Shown in pieces: positions 33,601 to 46,119 of a DNA stretch of 64,000 nt (the first letter of the stretch is position 1; every line of letters begins with the position of its first letter). The stretch comes from Lonicera japonica (lineage: Eukaryota; Streptophyta; Magnoliopsida; Dipsacales; Caprifoliaceae). The position numbers and the translations under genes were made by a program. The notes under the pieces are model-generated. The model saw only the letters and a list, made by a program, of their open reading frames with translations. It made no database searches and was not told the origin of the DNA. The DNA is taken from NCBI GenBank assembly GCA_021464415.1, contig CM038466.1, forward strand, positions 24,739,017-24,803,016, written 5' to 3'.

Positions 33601-34620
33601 CTCTATCCTTCAGATGTCGCGTGTTTTGAGAGGATTTGAGAGCAGGGAGTGTTTGAGAGAGTTTAAACCTAAGTCAAATTAGGTCTTTGTTAAATATAAA
33701 TTATATTTTATTAAAATTAATTAACAATTAATATTAATTAATTTTAAAATTATATATGGGAGTGTTGGGAGTGTTAGAAAGAAAAAATATATACTTAAGG
33801 TGTGTTAGTGAGTAATGGAATGTTATAGAATTATTTAGTGTGTGTCATTAGCAGCCCCCTATATATAAAGCACATTATTATTTTTTTGTCCTTTTCCAGT
33901 GCACGATTGTCGAGAAAGAGTACACACCTTTTAGATTCATTTTTTTCTTCTTTTAACCGTGCATATTATCGAAATTCTAGAAAAAAAAATTCTTTTTTTT
34001 TACCAAGAGGTGTACTGTGAAGTTTTAAAATTATTAATATATTTTTTCTTCCTTGCCGAGTACATTCTTTTCTTCTTGATTGATTTTTGGTTCCTAGCTA
34101 TATATATACCTTGATTAATTAGTTATATGGCGACCGACAGGTATATTACATTTCCTTCTATATTATTTTCATTACTTGCCAAATTAAGTATTTTACATAA
34201 ATTTTAGTCGTATGAGTATTTATTTCTCTATTTAATTTTTTTTCTTCTATTGTGCTACAATATTAGTGTGATTATTTTTGTATTATTTATATATAGAGAG
34301 CTAATACTATTTTTTGTATTGAGATGGACTATTTAAATTTATAATTACGATAATTGCGGTCAATCAGCATGCTAAGATAATTTAGAATATTACCTATATT
34401 CTTAGTTGTTTTTTTTAGTATGTTATAAAATTCAAATTTTGCCATGATAATGAGCTCATGTGAATTATTATTACTTTAATAAAGTGTTTTCATATAGCAT
34501 CGAAAAATGTGACAATTATAGATCTTGGTCTTGAAATATATTTCATATTCCTGAAAAATAACTAACATGGATGTACTTATAACTGTGTAATATCTTCCTC
34601 ATTGTTTATTAAGATTGTCG

Positions 34621-35688
34621 ACCTAACTCGACTCAAATTTGACATTTTGGACTCAGAAGGACTTGAGTACCATCGGTGAATTTCTGATGTAGAACTGCCT
34701 TTGTGGCTGAAGAATACTTTGCTACACTTGCTGACTCCAAAGACCCAATAGACAACAGACCGTCTGACAAGGTGAAAGCAAATGTATTAATGTTTCTAAG
34801 GAAACATATTGACCTCAGCCTACGTTGGGAGTACATTCAGTTGAAGACACCTAAAGAACTATGGGATGCCCTTAAGGGGCGTTTTGGGAACATTCATCAC
34901 ACTTTGCTCCTAGAATTGATCATTTAGTAGAATGAAATCTGCTTGATTGACTATAAAAGGGCCAACGACTTCAACAATAATATGTTGCGCTTAAAAGCAC
35001 GTCTCAACTTTTGTGAAAAAGGATATCACAAAAGATGATATGATTCATAAGACTCTTCCCACATTTCATACTTCAGCACTTATACTAGTGAACCAGTATA
35101 GGCTCGAATATGATAACAAAATAATCACAAAATTCAATAATCTGATCAACCTACTGTAAGTGGCTAAAAGGCATAATAAGGTTATTTTAAATAATAATGC
35201 CAGGCCCGTCGGGACAAAAAGAGTTCCTAAGGCTAATTACGATAAGATGAACAGTGGAAAGAACTCCAATCAAGGGGGTTGGACGTACTGATCCCTACTC
35301 ACGTGGCAATAATGCACAACGTGAAAAGGAACGTGGGAGTCGTGGTGCGGGGCATGGAGACCCTTCCAAAGTATGAAAAAGAAATTGTCCTATTGGACCT
35401 AGTGGTCAAGGAAACAAGATGAAAAATGCATTTAAGAACTTTTCGGTCAAAAAGGAAAAAGTTGGCGATGAGCCATGTTACAAGTGTAGAGTCGCTGGGC
35501 ACTGGTACAAGAACTTCCATGTAAGCACTAAAGTAGTAGTAAGTTATAAGAGATATAGAAAGTCTAAAGAACAAGAATCTTATTTTATGAATGGAGAAGG
35601 TAATGATGATAATGTCAACTTCACAATCGCAGACTTTACTGGCAAGAAGGACTTTGCTCAGTCAATGGATGCACTCAATTTTGACTGA
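34621..35688 (+). pseudogene. copia gag remnant
   Basis: The pieces read as a plant copia-type gag (UBN2-like): AEEYFATLADSKDP, KVKANVLMFLRKHID, ELWDALKGRF. Near 35475 there is a damaged zinc knuckle CYKCRVAGHWYKNF, in which the fourth metal ligand (normally Cys) is Phe. Gag normally coats the genomic RNA and forms the virus-like particle. Several stops (for example at 34926) and frameshifts break it. The sequence from 35689 to about 35940 is AT-rich spacer between gag and pol. Confidence 0.8.
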
Positions 35689-35939
35689 TCTGCTTTATTC
35701 ACTTTATTTTTCAAAAATAATTGAACAGGTATATTGCCTAATTTTTAATTAGACTATGATTTTGTCTTACAATTTATGTTGATTTGATGGATTAGATTTC
35801 TAAACAAGATACTGGATTGATTATTGTTTGTTTTATTCGAATTTTATTCCAAAGTAATTGAATTTGTTTGTTTTATTACTACATAGTTCGAAATTTATAC
35901 TCGATTTCATTACTATAAAAATAAATCAATGATAATTTT

Positions 35940-36060
35940 AAGTATTGGTTGATAGTGGGAACACTATAGCCATTTAACGAAATAGGAAATTAGTAATCTA
36001 TAATACCTATGTGACTATGATGATTAATTCATCATAAGAGCGAAGAACTGCTCAACCATT
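35940..36060 (+). pseudogene. copia aspartic protease remnant
   Basis: Around 35942 the frame reads VLVDSGNT, the D-S-G active-site motif of retrotransposon protease, followed within a few codons by a stop. It would have cleaved the Gag-Pol polyprotein. Confidence 0.65.
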
Positions 36061-36925
36061 TTGTTGCTAAAATGGTGTTTAAGGTCACATACGCTCTATA
36101 TGCACTCAAAGCGGCCCGAACTTTGTTAATGATACTCATACCAATAGTAATCATACAAAAACCAAATGTAAGAATGGAACAAATATATATTTATTTTACC
36201 TCTAAACAATGTGTAAAGAAATGCATTTTAAAGAAACTTATGAGTCATTCTAGTGGAATGTACCCCACTAAAATAAGGATTGTCAAATCCTATGATATCA
36301 TCAACAATGTACCATGGGACATAGACTCATACAGGTTTTGGCATGCTTGCCTAGTGCACCATGGTCATGATGATCCATGCGTTAAAGTACTTACACGGAT
36401 ATCCCTTCTTTTGAGTGACAAATAAATGGGACAAAAATTTAACACATTGGAACGTGTTGATATTAGTATTGCTCAAAAGTAATTCTTGATTTTCAAAGTA
36501 TTAGAAGCCATATCCACCTTCCCATTATGTCTAATTGACCATGTCAAAGGAATGAGACCCCATTTTTCAAAACCTGCCTTATAGCAAAAATAGGATCGAG
36601 ACCTTCTTATGCTAAAGATACAAAATAAAATATATCATTCTTACAATATATATTTGTAGATAAATCCATTCAGAGTGCGTAACCATTCAAAGTACTTTAT
36701 GAATCTGGTGGATAATTCGACATTCTGGTCACATGTCGAATAATTGTTTACAAGAAATGCTGCATTTACAAATCTCTTATCATATATTATACGCTTAAGG
36801 GCTCACCACCCTAATTACTGTATCATGTCTATAAGACTCAATAAAGTTGGAGAGTTTACATCAAAAGTACTTGATGATCATTGTATAAAATCGAAGTAAA
36901 GAATTCCGTTTTTCATGTGCATACG
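36061..36925 (+). pseudogene. copia GAG-pre-integrase and first part of integrase
   Basis: The ORF at 36072-36425 carries LKKLMSHSSGMYP and SYRFWHACLVHHGH, the degenerate HHCC zinc-binding region before the integrase. After stops, 36680-36890 gives FMNLVDNSTFWSHVE, RNAAFTNLLSYIIRLRAHHP and NKVGEFTSKVLDD, matching the DDE integrase core. The reading is cut at 36925 by a solo LTR and continues at 38487. Confidence 0.8.
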
Positions 36926-38486
36926 TGTAGACACCCCGATCCGTGACCCCTGCAAGAACCCTAACGACCTTCGAAAAAAACTGTTTTTGGGTCTGGAATC
37001 CACCCGAGTACCCAAAACTACCCCAGAAGGGTTTGTTGGCCAACAAACCTATTTTTAAGTGGGATTGTCGCACGACATATCAGTGTGTCGCGCAACAATC
37101 ACTGATATGTCGCGCGACAATCACCTCTGTGTCGCGTGACAAACCCCTCTGTACCCGACCATCCACTCTCTGACAAATCAGTCTGTCAGAAACATCACTT
37201 CAGCCGTTTGTCGCGCGACATTGTATACTATGTCGCGCGACACTCGCCCTTTCTGGGGACATGTCGCGCGACAATCTTCCCCGAGCAGTATAAATAGGCC
37301 AACACCCCCAAGGGTTCAGGGACAACAACTTAGGATGGAAGAATTATTGGCTTATATCTGATTTTCTAGTCTTTTATCAAGCATTCTCGATTCTCGTCTT
37401 ATTTCTGAAGAATTATCGAATCTATTCTCGACACTCGACGTGTCATGTCTCTGGAATCGAATTCTCGAAAATATCTGAAGAAGAAAAAGATCATCATCGC
37501 CGAAAATCTCTTCGCCGTATTATATTTTCTTTCTTATTATTATTCTCATCAGGAAGGTAAGAAAGTCTCTTCTAGTATTTAACAATTAAATATATGTGTA
37601 CTTGTTTTACTTCTGTTATTCAGTCCACGTTTTATTTGAATAAATTTATTGCCAAGTTACAAAGTAGTCTGATGTTTTCAAAACAAAAAGACCCTGATAA
37701 AATCATTTGCAAAACCAGAAGAATAAGCACATTATCGTCTAGACAAAATCGTGTTTTCAAAACCCGAACTGATAAAACTTATCTAGGAATTAACATCAAC
37801 ATATCCTGTCATTTTAGACTGCGACGTGTCTGATAAAACTCCCCTCAAGAGTTCTAATTTTATATTAAATTAGTCCTGATACAAGATTCGAACTTTTGCA
37901 AAAGTAATCACAAATACGAGAAAACTGTCATTATCCAAGGAAATAATACGGGAAACTCTCTCTCTCAAAATAAAACAACTTTTATCACTTGTTATTACAT
38001 CTTTCAAAATAATAAAAACATCGGATCTCGGAATACAAAGGTTTTTATCCCTTTTCCCGTTTTTCCCAGAAATTAGGGTTTTCACTTAGAAAGTAGTAGA
38101 CTGTCAGTAAAAGCATCCAAGTTTTTCAACATAGAATAAACATATAAAAGACCACTAAAAACCGAAAGGGCGAAATGGGTGCTTAACACCTTCCCAAACC
38201 GTAATATAGTTTTCGAACCCTATAAAATCCTGGTTTCGTAGACAAACGTGTAAAGAAAGGCTTGTCTATAGCCTTTCCTCTTACACGGTCCTTTTTGTCT
38301 GTTTTCTCGTAAAACGTACTGGCGACTCTTAACGAACCCTTTTTGCATCTATAAATAGAACATAAGGACACTTGATAGGAATTATTAAAATACTCCAGCA
38401 AATGGAACGACGAAATCCGTTTCGACGTTTCAGACACCCAAACAAACGAGGACAAGACCCGGGGGTCGCATTTGCGGATTCTCACA
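36926..38486 (+). mobile_element. solo gypsy LTR inserted in copia integrase, TSD ATACG
   Basis: Starts TGTAGACACCCCGATCCG and ends GCGGATTCTCACA. It aligns end to end with the LTRs at 41018 and 53119. It is flanked by ATACG at 36921-36925 and 38487-38491. No internal region remains, so it arose by LTR-LTR recombination after insertion. Confidence 0.93.
37066..37296 (+). promoter_or_regulatory. seven TGTCGCGCGACA palindromes and TATA box of the solo LTR
   Basis: Twelve-bp palindromes (some with one change) start at 37066, 37086, 37108, 37130, 37209, 37231 and 37262. TATAAATA lies at 37289-37296, 15 bp after the last one. Confidence 0.85.
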
Positions 38487-39439
38487 ATACGCAAAAAGGT
38501 CTCACAAAAAGCAACCATCAAAAGGATATAGATGGCAGATAGGGCATTGGTTATGCGCACTATATTGCCTATATATGCCCGAGATTTATGCAATATTGTA
38601 CGCAGCTTTACTTATTTGTTTCAAGGTCCAATATTAGACAATTATTATATGCGTACCAATTGGTAACTTGATATTAGCCTGATATTTTACGCATATATGC
38701 CGATTGCGCCCCCATAGCGCACCAAACTGGGCTCGCTGAGACAATTAAGTATTAACGTTGGATATGAATTCTCAACAATAATCCGCTATTTAAAATCCCT
38801 GTCGGGTGATCTTTTTACCGCTAAGAATTACGGATTGTCACTTTGATGAGATAGTCTTTCCGTCGTTAGGGGGAGATATGAAAAGAAATTTTTAAGGGAA
38901 CGATAAGAATTGTCGTGGTCCCCACTCTGTCTCATCTTGATCTCCACGCACATCACAATGTATAGTGAAGTAAAAAAGAATAATCGATCTTTAAAAGGTA
39001 ACATATTCGATACCTGATATATTTACTGATATCGAAAAGTGACGAGATCAAACATACTAGCTGCAATATGCCTACAAGGTTGAAAGTCCCCAACAAGGGG
39101 CACAGTGTCGCAGAAAGAGATGCTGCAATCACACTTAGTGGAGGTGTGGTTGAGGCCATGGCTCCTCAAAGAAAGAGAGGGATGCCACTTAGTTTGACAA
39201 ATACTCACACAAAAGAAGATGTGGAGTAAGGCATAAGTTGATCAATTAATCATTACTATAAAAATCCCTTTTCATGAGATTATCTCTGATTATACTTATG
39301 TCCATGAATCAATACTGGGGGACGCCCCGAAGTTATAATGATTTCAGAGAATAAATAAATCTCAATGGGTTGAGGGATGGCATGTGAGTTAATGGATGCA
39401 TTAATGATACACTGTTGCTCAAGGAATCAAAGAACACGA
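38487..39439 (+). pseudogene. copia integrase continuation and connecting region
   Basis: From about 38540 broken frames read RALVMRTILPIYARDL, then YMPIAPP, then SINVGYEFSTIIRYLKSLSG. These fit the end of the integrase core and the C-terminal region of this copia lineage. The continuity with 36925 shows the solo LTR split one gene. Confidence 0.75.
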
Positions 39440-40078
39440 TGATGTCGAATCTCGCTCTGTTGCAAAATGTCAACAAAGGAAAAAATTGGCCTAAATGAAA
39501 ACAAGCAATCTAGATATAATTAGATTCTTTAGCAAAGAAACAGGTATTTGGTCCGGTAGTGCTAACCGCGCCAAGTGTAAAACCTGTAGGACATAAACAA
39601 TTATATGCTATAAAGTGTAAATGAGGAAAAAGAAGTTCTGAAGTAAAAGGCTCACCTTGTGGCGCAAGGTTTCCCATATACGCTCTGGAATTGCCTAAAT
39701 GTTATAACGTTCCGCTACTTAGTTAGCTTGGTAGTTTTCGAAGGGCCGAAAATGCAGCTCATGAATATGGTTAGTACATATCTCTATGGGGATCTTGATT
39801 TAGAGATATATATGAAAGTGCCTGATGGCCTTACATTACCTAAGTCAAGTAACTCTAAACCACGGAATGCGATTGCAATTATGTCAAAACGCTCACTTTA
39901 TGGATTAAAACAATCCGGACGGATGTGGTATACCCGTCTAAGTGACTACTTGATTGGGAAGGGATATAAGAACGATGAATTATGCCCATGCGTATTTATA
40001 AAGAAAACAAGTTCCGGATTCGCAATTGTAGTTGTATATGTCGATGATATGAACATAATAGGTACTATTGACAACTAG
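39440..40078 (+). pseudogene. copia reverse transcriptase
   Basis: The longest surviving copia frame (39659-40078) contains FRYLVSLVVFEGPKMQLMN, SLYGLKQSGRMWYTRLSDYL and the catalytic VYVDDM. Upstream pieces such as FGPVV and VKPVGHK are interrupted by stops. RT copies the element RNA into DNA. It ends in a TAG at 40076. Confidence 0.88.
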
Positions 40079-40740
40079 CTATTTGAAATCCAAATTTGAG
40101 ATAAAGAATCTTAGGAAAGCTCGAATTTTGTTTAGATCTTAATCTAGAATATCGAGCTTGTGGAATACTAATCCACTAGTCTGCATACGTTCAAAAGATA
40201 ATCAGACAATTTAACCTGGACAAAACGCATTCTACTAGCACTCTCATGGTTGGTCGAAGTTTAGATCAAAGAAAAGATCAATTTCGTACAAAGTAAGATT
40301 ACGAAAATATGTTAGGAGATGGGAGATAAAACTTTCTATCTAAATGCAATATGTGCATTATTGCACTTAACACAACATACTCGACCAGACATAATATTCG
40401 CATTGAACTTGTTAGCTAGATTTAGCTCAGCGCCAACACAGTATAATTAAACACCTAAAAGGAACTATTGGCTTGGGATTGTTCTTTCCCTATAGAGAGA
40501 AAAAAGTGTATACGACAACAACATCTAAAGTAAATGATGATGCTAAAATGGCCACCCCCGACATTGAAATCCCAAACAAAATCTTGATTGATTTTGTTGG
40601 TGTTGGGCATCTCTCTGGCCCACACAAAGTTCTAAGGATAATATGGTAAACTTGTTCACCAAGTCTTTTCCTAAGGCCATATTTGAAAAGAATGTGAAAA
40701 ATATAAGGGTGCTTAAGCTTTCCCAACTCTCATGATCGAA
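40079..40740 (+). pseudogene. copia RT thumb / RNase H remnant
   Basis: Scattered matches: FEIKNLRKARILF, then a fragment rejoining at NLLARFSSAPTQ, then after an internal deletion DNMVNLFTKSFPKAIFEK, the C-terminal RNase H tail. Many stops. Confidence 0.65.
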
Positions 40741-40779
40741 GTAATGATCAAGGAAAGATGTGAAATATGATGGAATTTT

Positions 40780-41017
40780 CACACATACATTGTACTCTTT
40801 TCCTTAGACCAAGGTTTATTTTTTTCACTGAGTTTTATTACTTGGTAAGGTTTTTAACGAGGCAACGATACATGCATAAGCTTTTCAAATTCCTTGATTA
40901 ATGTAAATATCAAGGGGAGGTGTAGACTTGAGGGGGAGTCTAATATCCACACGACGTTACGTTATACTCTTTTCCTTAAACAAAGATTTATTTTTCCCAC
41001 TGGATTTTGTTACTTGG
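40780..41017 (+). repeat. copia 3' UTR with triplicated ~130-bp motif (two copies left of the gypsy insertion)
   Basis: Motif TTGTACTCTTTTCCTTAGACC...TTACTTGGTAAGGTTTTTAACGAGGCAACGA appears at about 40790. It appears again at about 40960, where the gypsy element interrupts it after TTACTTGG and it resumes at 54636. A third copy is at about 54745-54830. Polypurine runs such as GAGGGGGAG accompany it. Confidence 0.8.
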
Positions 41018-42545
41018 TGTAGACACCCCGATCCGTGACCCCCGCAAGAACCCTAACAACCTTCGAGAAGTACTATTTTTGGAATCCGAAACCCACCCGA
41101 ACACCTAAAAACTATCCCGAAAGGTTTTGCTGGCCAAACAAACTTGTTTTTAAAGAGAAATGTCGCACGATAAAGTAGTATGTCGCACGACATACTCCAT
41201 TGTGTCACGCGACAAACCCCCCTAACACCAGACCATCCACTCTCTGACACATAAGTCCGTCAGAAATATCACTTCAACCGTTTGTCGCGTGATATGGTAC
41301 ACATTATCACGCGACACATGCCCTTTTTGGGGAAGTGTCGCGCGACAATCCCTATCCACCACTATAAATAGGCCAACACCCCCCAAGGGTTCAAGACAGC
41401 GACTTGGGATTGAAGAATTATTGGCTTATATCTGATTTTATAGTCTTTCATCAAGCATTCTCGATTATTGTCTTATTTTTGAAGAATTATCGAATCTATT
41501 CTCGACACTCGGCGTGTCCCGTCTCTGGAATCGAATTCTCGAAAATATCTAACGAAGGAAAAGATTATTATCGCCAGAGATCTCTCTGCCGTATTATATT
41601 TTGTTTCTTATCACTATTCTCGTCAGGAAGGTAAAGAAAGTCTCTTCTAGTATTTAACATTAAATATCTGTATACTTGTTTTTCTTCTGTTGTTTTGTCC
41701 ACATTTTATTTGAATGAACTTATTGCCAAGTTACAAATAGTCTACTGTTTTTAAAACAAAAGGCCCTGATAAAACCATTTGCAAAACCAGAAGAGTAAGT
41801 ACATTATCATTCGGATAAAATCATGTTTTTAAAACCTGGACCGCTAAAACTTACTTAGGAATTAAAAACCCGGTATATCCTATCTCTTTCATAGATTGTG
41901 ATATGTCTGGTAGAACTCCCTTCAAAATTTCTAATTCCATATTAAATTAGTCCCAATACAAGATCCGAACTTTTCCAAAAGAAGTCAGAAACCGTCATTA
42001 TCTGAGGAATAATACGGGAAACTTTGCCTGAAATAAAACAACCTTTTGTCACTTGTATTTACATCTTTTAAAAACAAAACACTGGATCTCGGAACACAAA
42101 GGATTTTACCCCTTTTCCCGCTTTCTCCAAAAATTAGGATTTTTCACTTGAAGAGTAATAAACTATCAGTAAAAGCATCCAAGTTTTTTAACATAAAATA
42201 AAAATATAAGACCACTAGAGACCGAAAGGGCGGAATAGGTGCTTAACACCTTTCCAATCCGTAACATAGTTTTCAAACCCTATAGAATCCTGGTTTCGTA
42301 GACAAACGTGTAAAGAAAGGCTTATCTATAGCCTTTCCTCTTACACGCCCCCTTTTTATCCATTTTCTCGTAAAACGTACTGGCGACTCTGAACGAACCG
42401 TCTTGTGTCTAGAAATAAAATATACGGACACCTGATATGGAAATATCAACACGATGAAGCAAATGGAACGACGGAAACATTTTTGACGTTTCAGACGTCC
42501 AAGGACGAGAGCGAGACTCGGGGGTTGTATTTGCGGATTCTCACA
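41018..42545 (+). repeat. gypsy 5' LTR
   Basis: TGTAGACACCCCGATCCG... to ...GCGGATTCTCACA. It differs from the 3' LTR by many transitions, chiefly C/T and G/A changes, including inside the CG-rich palindromes. Confidence 0.92.
41161..41370 (+). promoter_or_regulatory. palindrome array and TATA box, gypsy 5' LTR
   Basis: Six TGTCGCGCGACA-type sites at about 41161, 41181, 41203, 41283, 41305 and 41336, several eroded. TATAAATA is at 41363-41370, again 15 bp after the last site. Confidence 0.8.
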
Positions 42546-42565
42546 GTGGCGACTCTGCTGGGGAC
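42546..42565 (+). other. gypsy primer-binding site
   Basis: GTGGCGACTCTGCTGGGGAC directly follows the 5' LTR. This TGGCGACTC...TGGGGA type of site is common in Tat/Ogre elements and is thought to bind a tRNA-Arg; the exact tRNA is not proven here. Confidence 0.8.
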
Positions 42566-43295
42566 GATAGAAAACTAGACTCTTATATATGGACTTTTTG
42601 TTTACTTATTGAAAACTTGCTTTTACTGTTTTTCCTACTTATGTTAATTGATTGGGAAGAAACTTTTTTCTAAAAAAAGAAGTTTTCAAAAATACGTAAT
42701 AAAGATAATGATATTTGTAAACCCAACCTTTCGAGCTTTGCACTCACTTTCACAAATCATGCATTGGTTCTACGAGTGTGAATTTACCCCAAATTCTCGG
42801 AAGTATTATAAGTGAGTTGGGAGTTGGCTTGCTTGGGCCAACATAAACCGAAAGCATTTACTTTCACTCTCCTTGGCCAAGTACGCCCCCGAGGTATATC
42901 GAGTGACGAGAACACTCACGTACCCGGGAAGTATATCAAAAGGCTCTTGCACATACCCGCCCCTGGGGTATATCGGAAGGTCTTGCCAAAAAGGAGGGAG
43001 CCTGAAGCCTTAACCGTTCGTACATCTGCGCTGCATGTAAGATTGAGTCAGCTAAAATACTTGTTAAACAGCCGTAGGGGATGTACCACCTTACGGCTTA
43101 CTTTACAACACATTTTTAAAACCCGAGTCTTTTCTCGGCAATTTTTAGTGGTTCTTTTGGAAAAAATTAAGTTGCATCATAGTTTTCCTTCATCTTCGCC
43201 ACGTGGTTTCGTCTACAGCTGTAAACAACGACAGTCTAGAAGGTTGGGCCGGTCGAGATCATACCGGAAGATTAGTGAGACCAAGCACATTCGTA
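42566..43295 (+). other. gypsy leader, non-coding
   Basis: Contains degenerate repeats of the type CCCCGAGGTATATCGAG / CCCCTGGGGTATATCGG. An ORF at 42812-43327 overlaps but has no recognisable domain and a biased composition; I treat it as chance. Confidence 0.6.
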
Positions 43296-45181
43296 ATGAC
43301 CGACTGACGCGAGAATCAAGAAATTGATCAGAGCCTAGCCAAGGCATCAGCAGTCCAGCCAACCTTAGCCGAGATGCATCGTCTACTTATGACCGTCAGC
43401 AAGAATCTAGCAAGTTTCACAACCGAGCAACATAGTACCCGAGTCCGAGTAGAAGAGTTGTCAGCTGAATGAACTGCACTACTGGGGTTTAAACGGCTAC
43501 CACCGAATCGAGATCAGAATCAAGGGCAGTCATCACAAGTACTTCCCCCAGTCCAAGGAACCAAACCACCCCAAACGGGCCCCATCATAGCCGGTCCCGT
43601 TCAGACCGATCCCAACAATCAGAATCAATGGGCCCCGAATTCAGGCCCTATTTATCAACAACAAGAGCCACCCATCGTCTGGCCCCAACCCCAACAAGGT
43701 TTTGAGCCTCAGTACCAACCATGACCACAAGTTCCCGCAAGGCTTATTCCACCCCCGGCCCCAGTAGCCCCTCCTAATGAGTATCCAGACATCAACCGAC
43801 TTCGGGCAGTGTATGCAGAATCGGTTATAACTCGGGAACAGCCCGACAAGGTGCCAAGAGAGAGTGAAGAAATAAAGAAACTGAAAGAGCAGATGAAAGT
43901 TCTGCAAGGGGTATTTCTCTAATAAAAGGAGCAGAAGAGATTACAAATATGAATGCTTTATCCCTCTACCCAGAAGCAAGATTGCCCCAGGGATTCAAGC
44001 TCCATTCCATCACCAAATTCACAGGAACCACACCCCCTAAAACCCATCTTCAATCCTACATCAGATCCATGCAAGTGTTTGGTTGTGGAGAACCGGAATT
44101 AGCTCAGGCTTTTCACATGACTCTCACGAGGGCCGCCCTGAGATGGTTTTTTGATTTGGAAAGGCACTACACAAAAACTTGGAGAGATATTGTCAAGGAG
44201 TTTATGAATAAATACGGGTCCAGCGAAGATTTGGAAATTACCCGCAAACACCTGGAAATGGCTAAGCAAGGCGAAAAGGAAAGCTTCAGCGATTTCGTCA
44301 CGCGTTGGAGAGAGATGGACTCCCAAATGTTCAAACGGCCCGATGAAGAAGAGCAGTTGGAGATCATACAAAAGAATTTCACTCCAGCTATATTGAGTTG
44401 TATGGGAAAGCATGTATTCCCACACTTCAGAGCCCTGTTAAGTATGGGGTCACAAGTAGAAGAAGAGTTGGCCAAGAAAGCAAAGATCGACACCAAGAAA
44501 ACCTCGTACATCGGGAGAAAGACGGTCACTTCAACCGTGAACCAACTAAGCTCATACCCATATAAACAAAAACCATTTCAACAGCCACAACAAGCACATC
44601 CGATGAGTTGGCCCGCACAAGGAGACTCTTCGAGCACCTAGGTTAAGAAAATGAGGAACTTCTGCACCCTTCCCACTACCTTGGTCAAAAGCCTGGAATT
44701 ACTCCGAAAGGCTGGACTAATCACTCCACTCAACCCACACCCCCCACCAAACCCTATTCCTAGCACCTGGAGAATGAATAAGAATTGTGCATACCATCAG
44801 GCCGTGGGCCATGACACGGAACGCTGTTTGGCTCTTCGCCATCGTATTCAAGACCTAATCGAGGCTGGTACTATACCCGCACCCGGCGGGCTCAATGTTA
44901 CTAACAATCCCCTTCCTAACCATGCTCCACCTGTGGGAATTAATGCATTGACCACTGACGAAGAAGGTTTTGATCCCGTGAAACTCATTCGAGACGATCC
45001 CGCTTACAAGTCACCCGATGTGCAGCCAAAAAAGGCTCAAGTTGCCCCAGGCCTCAATCCGATAATTGACCAATGGATGGCTAAGATGAACTTCCTACCT
45101 GGGCAGGGTTTAGGAAAGGCCAATCAGGGGATCTCACAATCACTTACAATCAAAACCAATCCCGAAAAATCTGGGATATGA
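43296..45181 (+). pseudogene. gypsy gag (coiled coil, capsid, CHHC motif, G-patch)
   Basis: Starts at an ATG at 43296 and has a short helical N-terminus (TLAEMHRLLMTVSKNLASF), then a Pro/Gln-rich stretch. The Retrotrans_gag capsid domain lies in the open frame 43949-44638 (LRWFFDLERHYTKTW, FVTRWREMD). After a stop, 44651-45181 has CAYHQAVGHDTERC, a C-x2-H-x4-H-x4-C motif seen in Tat gag, and FLPGQGLGKANQGI, a G-patch-like segment. Stops at 43305, 43478 and 44639 and a frameshift near 43930 break it. Confidence 0.85.
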
Positions 45182-45207
45182 TGGACCCAGGATAAAAAGA
45201 AACAACC

Positions 45208-46119
45208 ATGAAAGCCCTAAGGCCTTCCCAAGGAGACAATCTGTATGACAGAGACCTCCCCCAAAACTTTCAGTTGGTCGATGGAACCAGAATCATCGGA
45301 AGCCTCAGGGGAATCAGACCCAACATCCCTTTAGATACAACAAATTACCCGTTCAGGAAGGGTATATCAGCCACCACCGATGGATGCCGAGAAAGCACTT
45401 CCTCCTAAGGAAATAAGAGAGGATCAAGTACTGGAACAGTTGAAGAAAACCCAGGCACACATCACCATTTGGGGCCCCCTGGTTGCCTCTAAACCTCACA
45501 GGATTGCCTTCATCAAACTCCTAGATGAGGCCGTCATATCACCAGACTCTACACCCGAACAATTGCAAAACATGATTGGGTCGCTTAAAGTCCAAAGAAG
45601 TCTGTCATTCTCAGATGAAGACTTATCTCCATTGGGAAAGAAACACAGTCTGGCCCTCCATATTACTGTCCGTACCCTGAAAAAAATTCTACCACAAATC
45701 CTCATTGACAATGGGTCAACCATAAATGTATGCCCTTTAAAGACCGCCAGATGTCTGGGTATCTTAGATTCAGAGCTTTCTCCATCAGCTGTAACCGTCA
45801 GGGCCTATGACAACACTAGGAGGACCATTATGGGTTCTCTAAAGCTCAATCTCATGGTCGGTCCTGAAAACTTCCCAGCCGACTTTCAAATCATAGATAT
45901 CCCCTCCAGTTTCAACCTCCTGTTAGGAAGAGCATGGCTACACGACATAGGAGCACTCCCCCCTCCTTACACCAGAAGATCAAGATACCATTCGAAGGAA
46001 AAATAATCACCATCCAAGGAGATCCTAAAAGAACCTTGGCGGATCTAGAATTACCTGTTTTAGGCATCGGGAGTCAAAGCATACAGTTGGGAGGCTTTTC
46101 TTACGAACCTCAAGTATAA
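45208..46119 (+). pseudogene. gypsy aspartic protease region
   Basis: The frame at 45380-46006 contains the active-site motif LIDNGSTINVCP and the conserved LLLGRAWLHDIG loop of retropepsins. It follows a proximal segment (NLYDRDLPQNFQLVDG) in another frame and shifts frame again near 45950. It would have matured the polyprotein. Confidence 0.85.

Larger units (their letters stand above)
32423..33859. mobile_element. MULE-like non-autonomous element with hairpin array, 1.44 kb
   Basis: GGGAGCTGCTAATGACACAC at the left is mirrored by GTGTGTCATTAGCAGCCCCC at the right. The inverted match extends through AATTATTCTGTAACACTC / GAATGTTATAGAATTATT. It is flanked by TATATATA on both sides. The interior contains eight CTCGG-CCGAG hairpins and a 148-bp tandem duplication. 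No transposase. Confidence 0.72.
31670..34620 (+). other. copia 5' leader with TA/TG/ATT microsatellites and an inserted element
   Basis: Non-coding leader between LTR and gag. It holds (TA)n and (TG)n at 31955-31994, (ATT)n at 32298-32324, CTT repeats to 32345, and repeated words GGCACATCATGA and GACCACTCGGTGC. The MULE-like insertion at 32423-33859 sits in a TA run. Confidence 0.75.

Noticed and set aside
36861..37173. ORFs across the left end of the solo LTR
   Set aside because: They cross the copia/LTR junction and only read LTR sequence; no domain.
42812..43327. 171-codon ORF in the gypsy leader
   Set aside because: No domain, odd composition, and it overlaps the gag start in another frame. 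Leader regions of this kind are non-coding.
44099..44529. Minus-strand ORFs opposite gypsy gag (108 and 120 codons)
   Set aside because: Shadow frames of the gag capsid domain, with no independent similarity or promoter.
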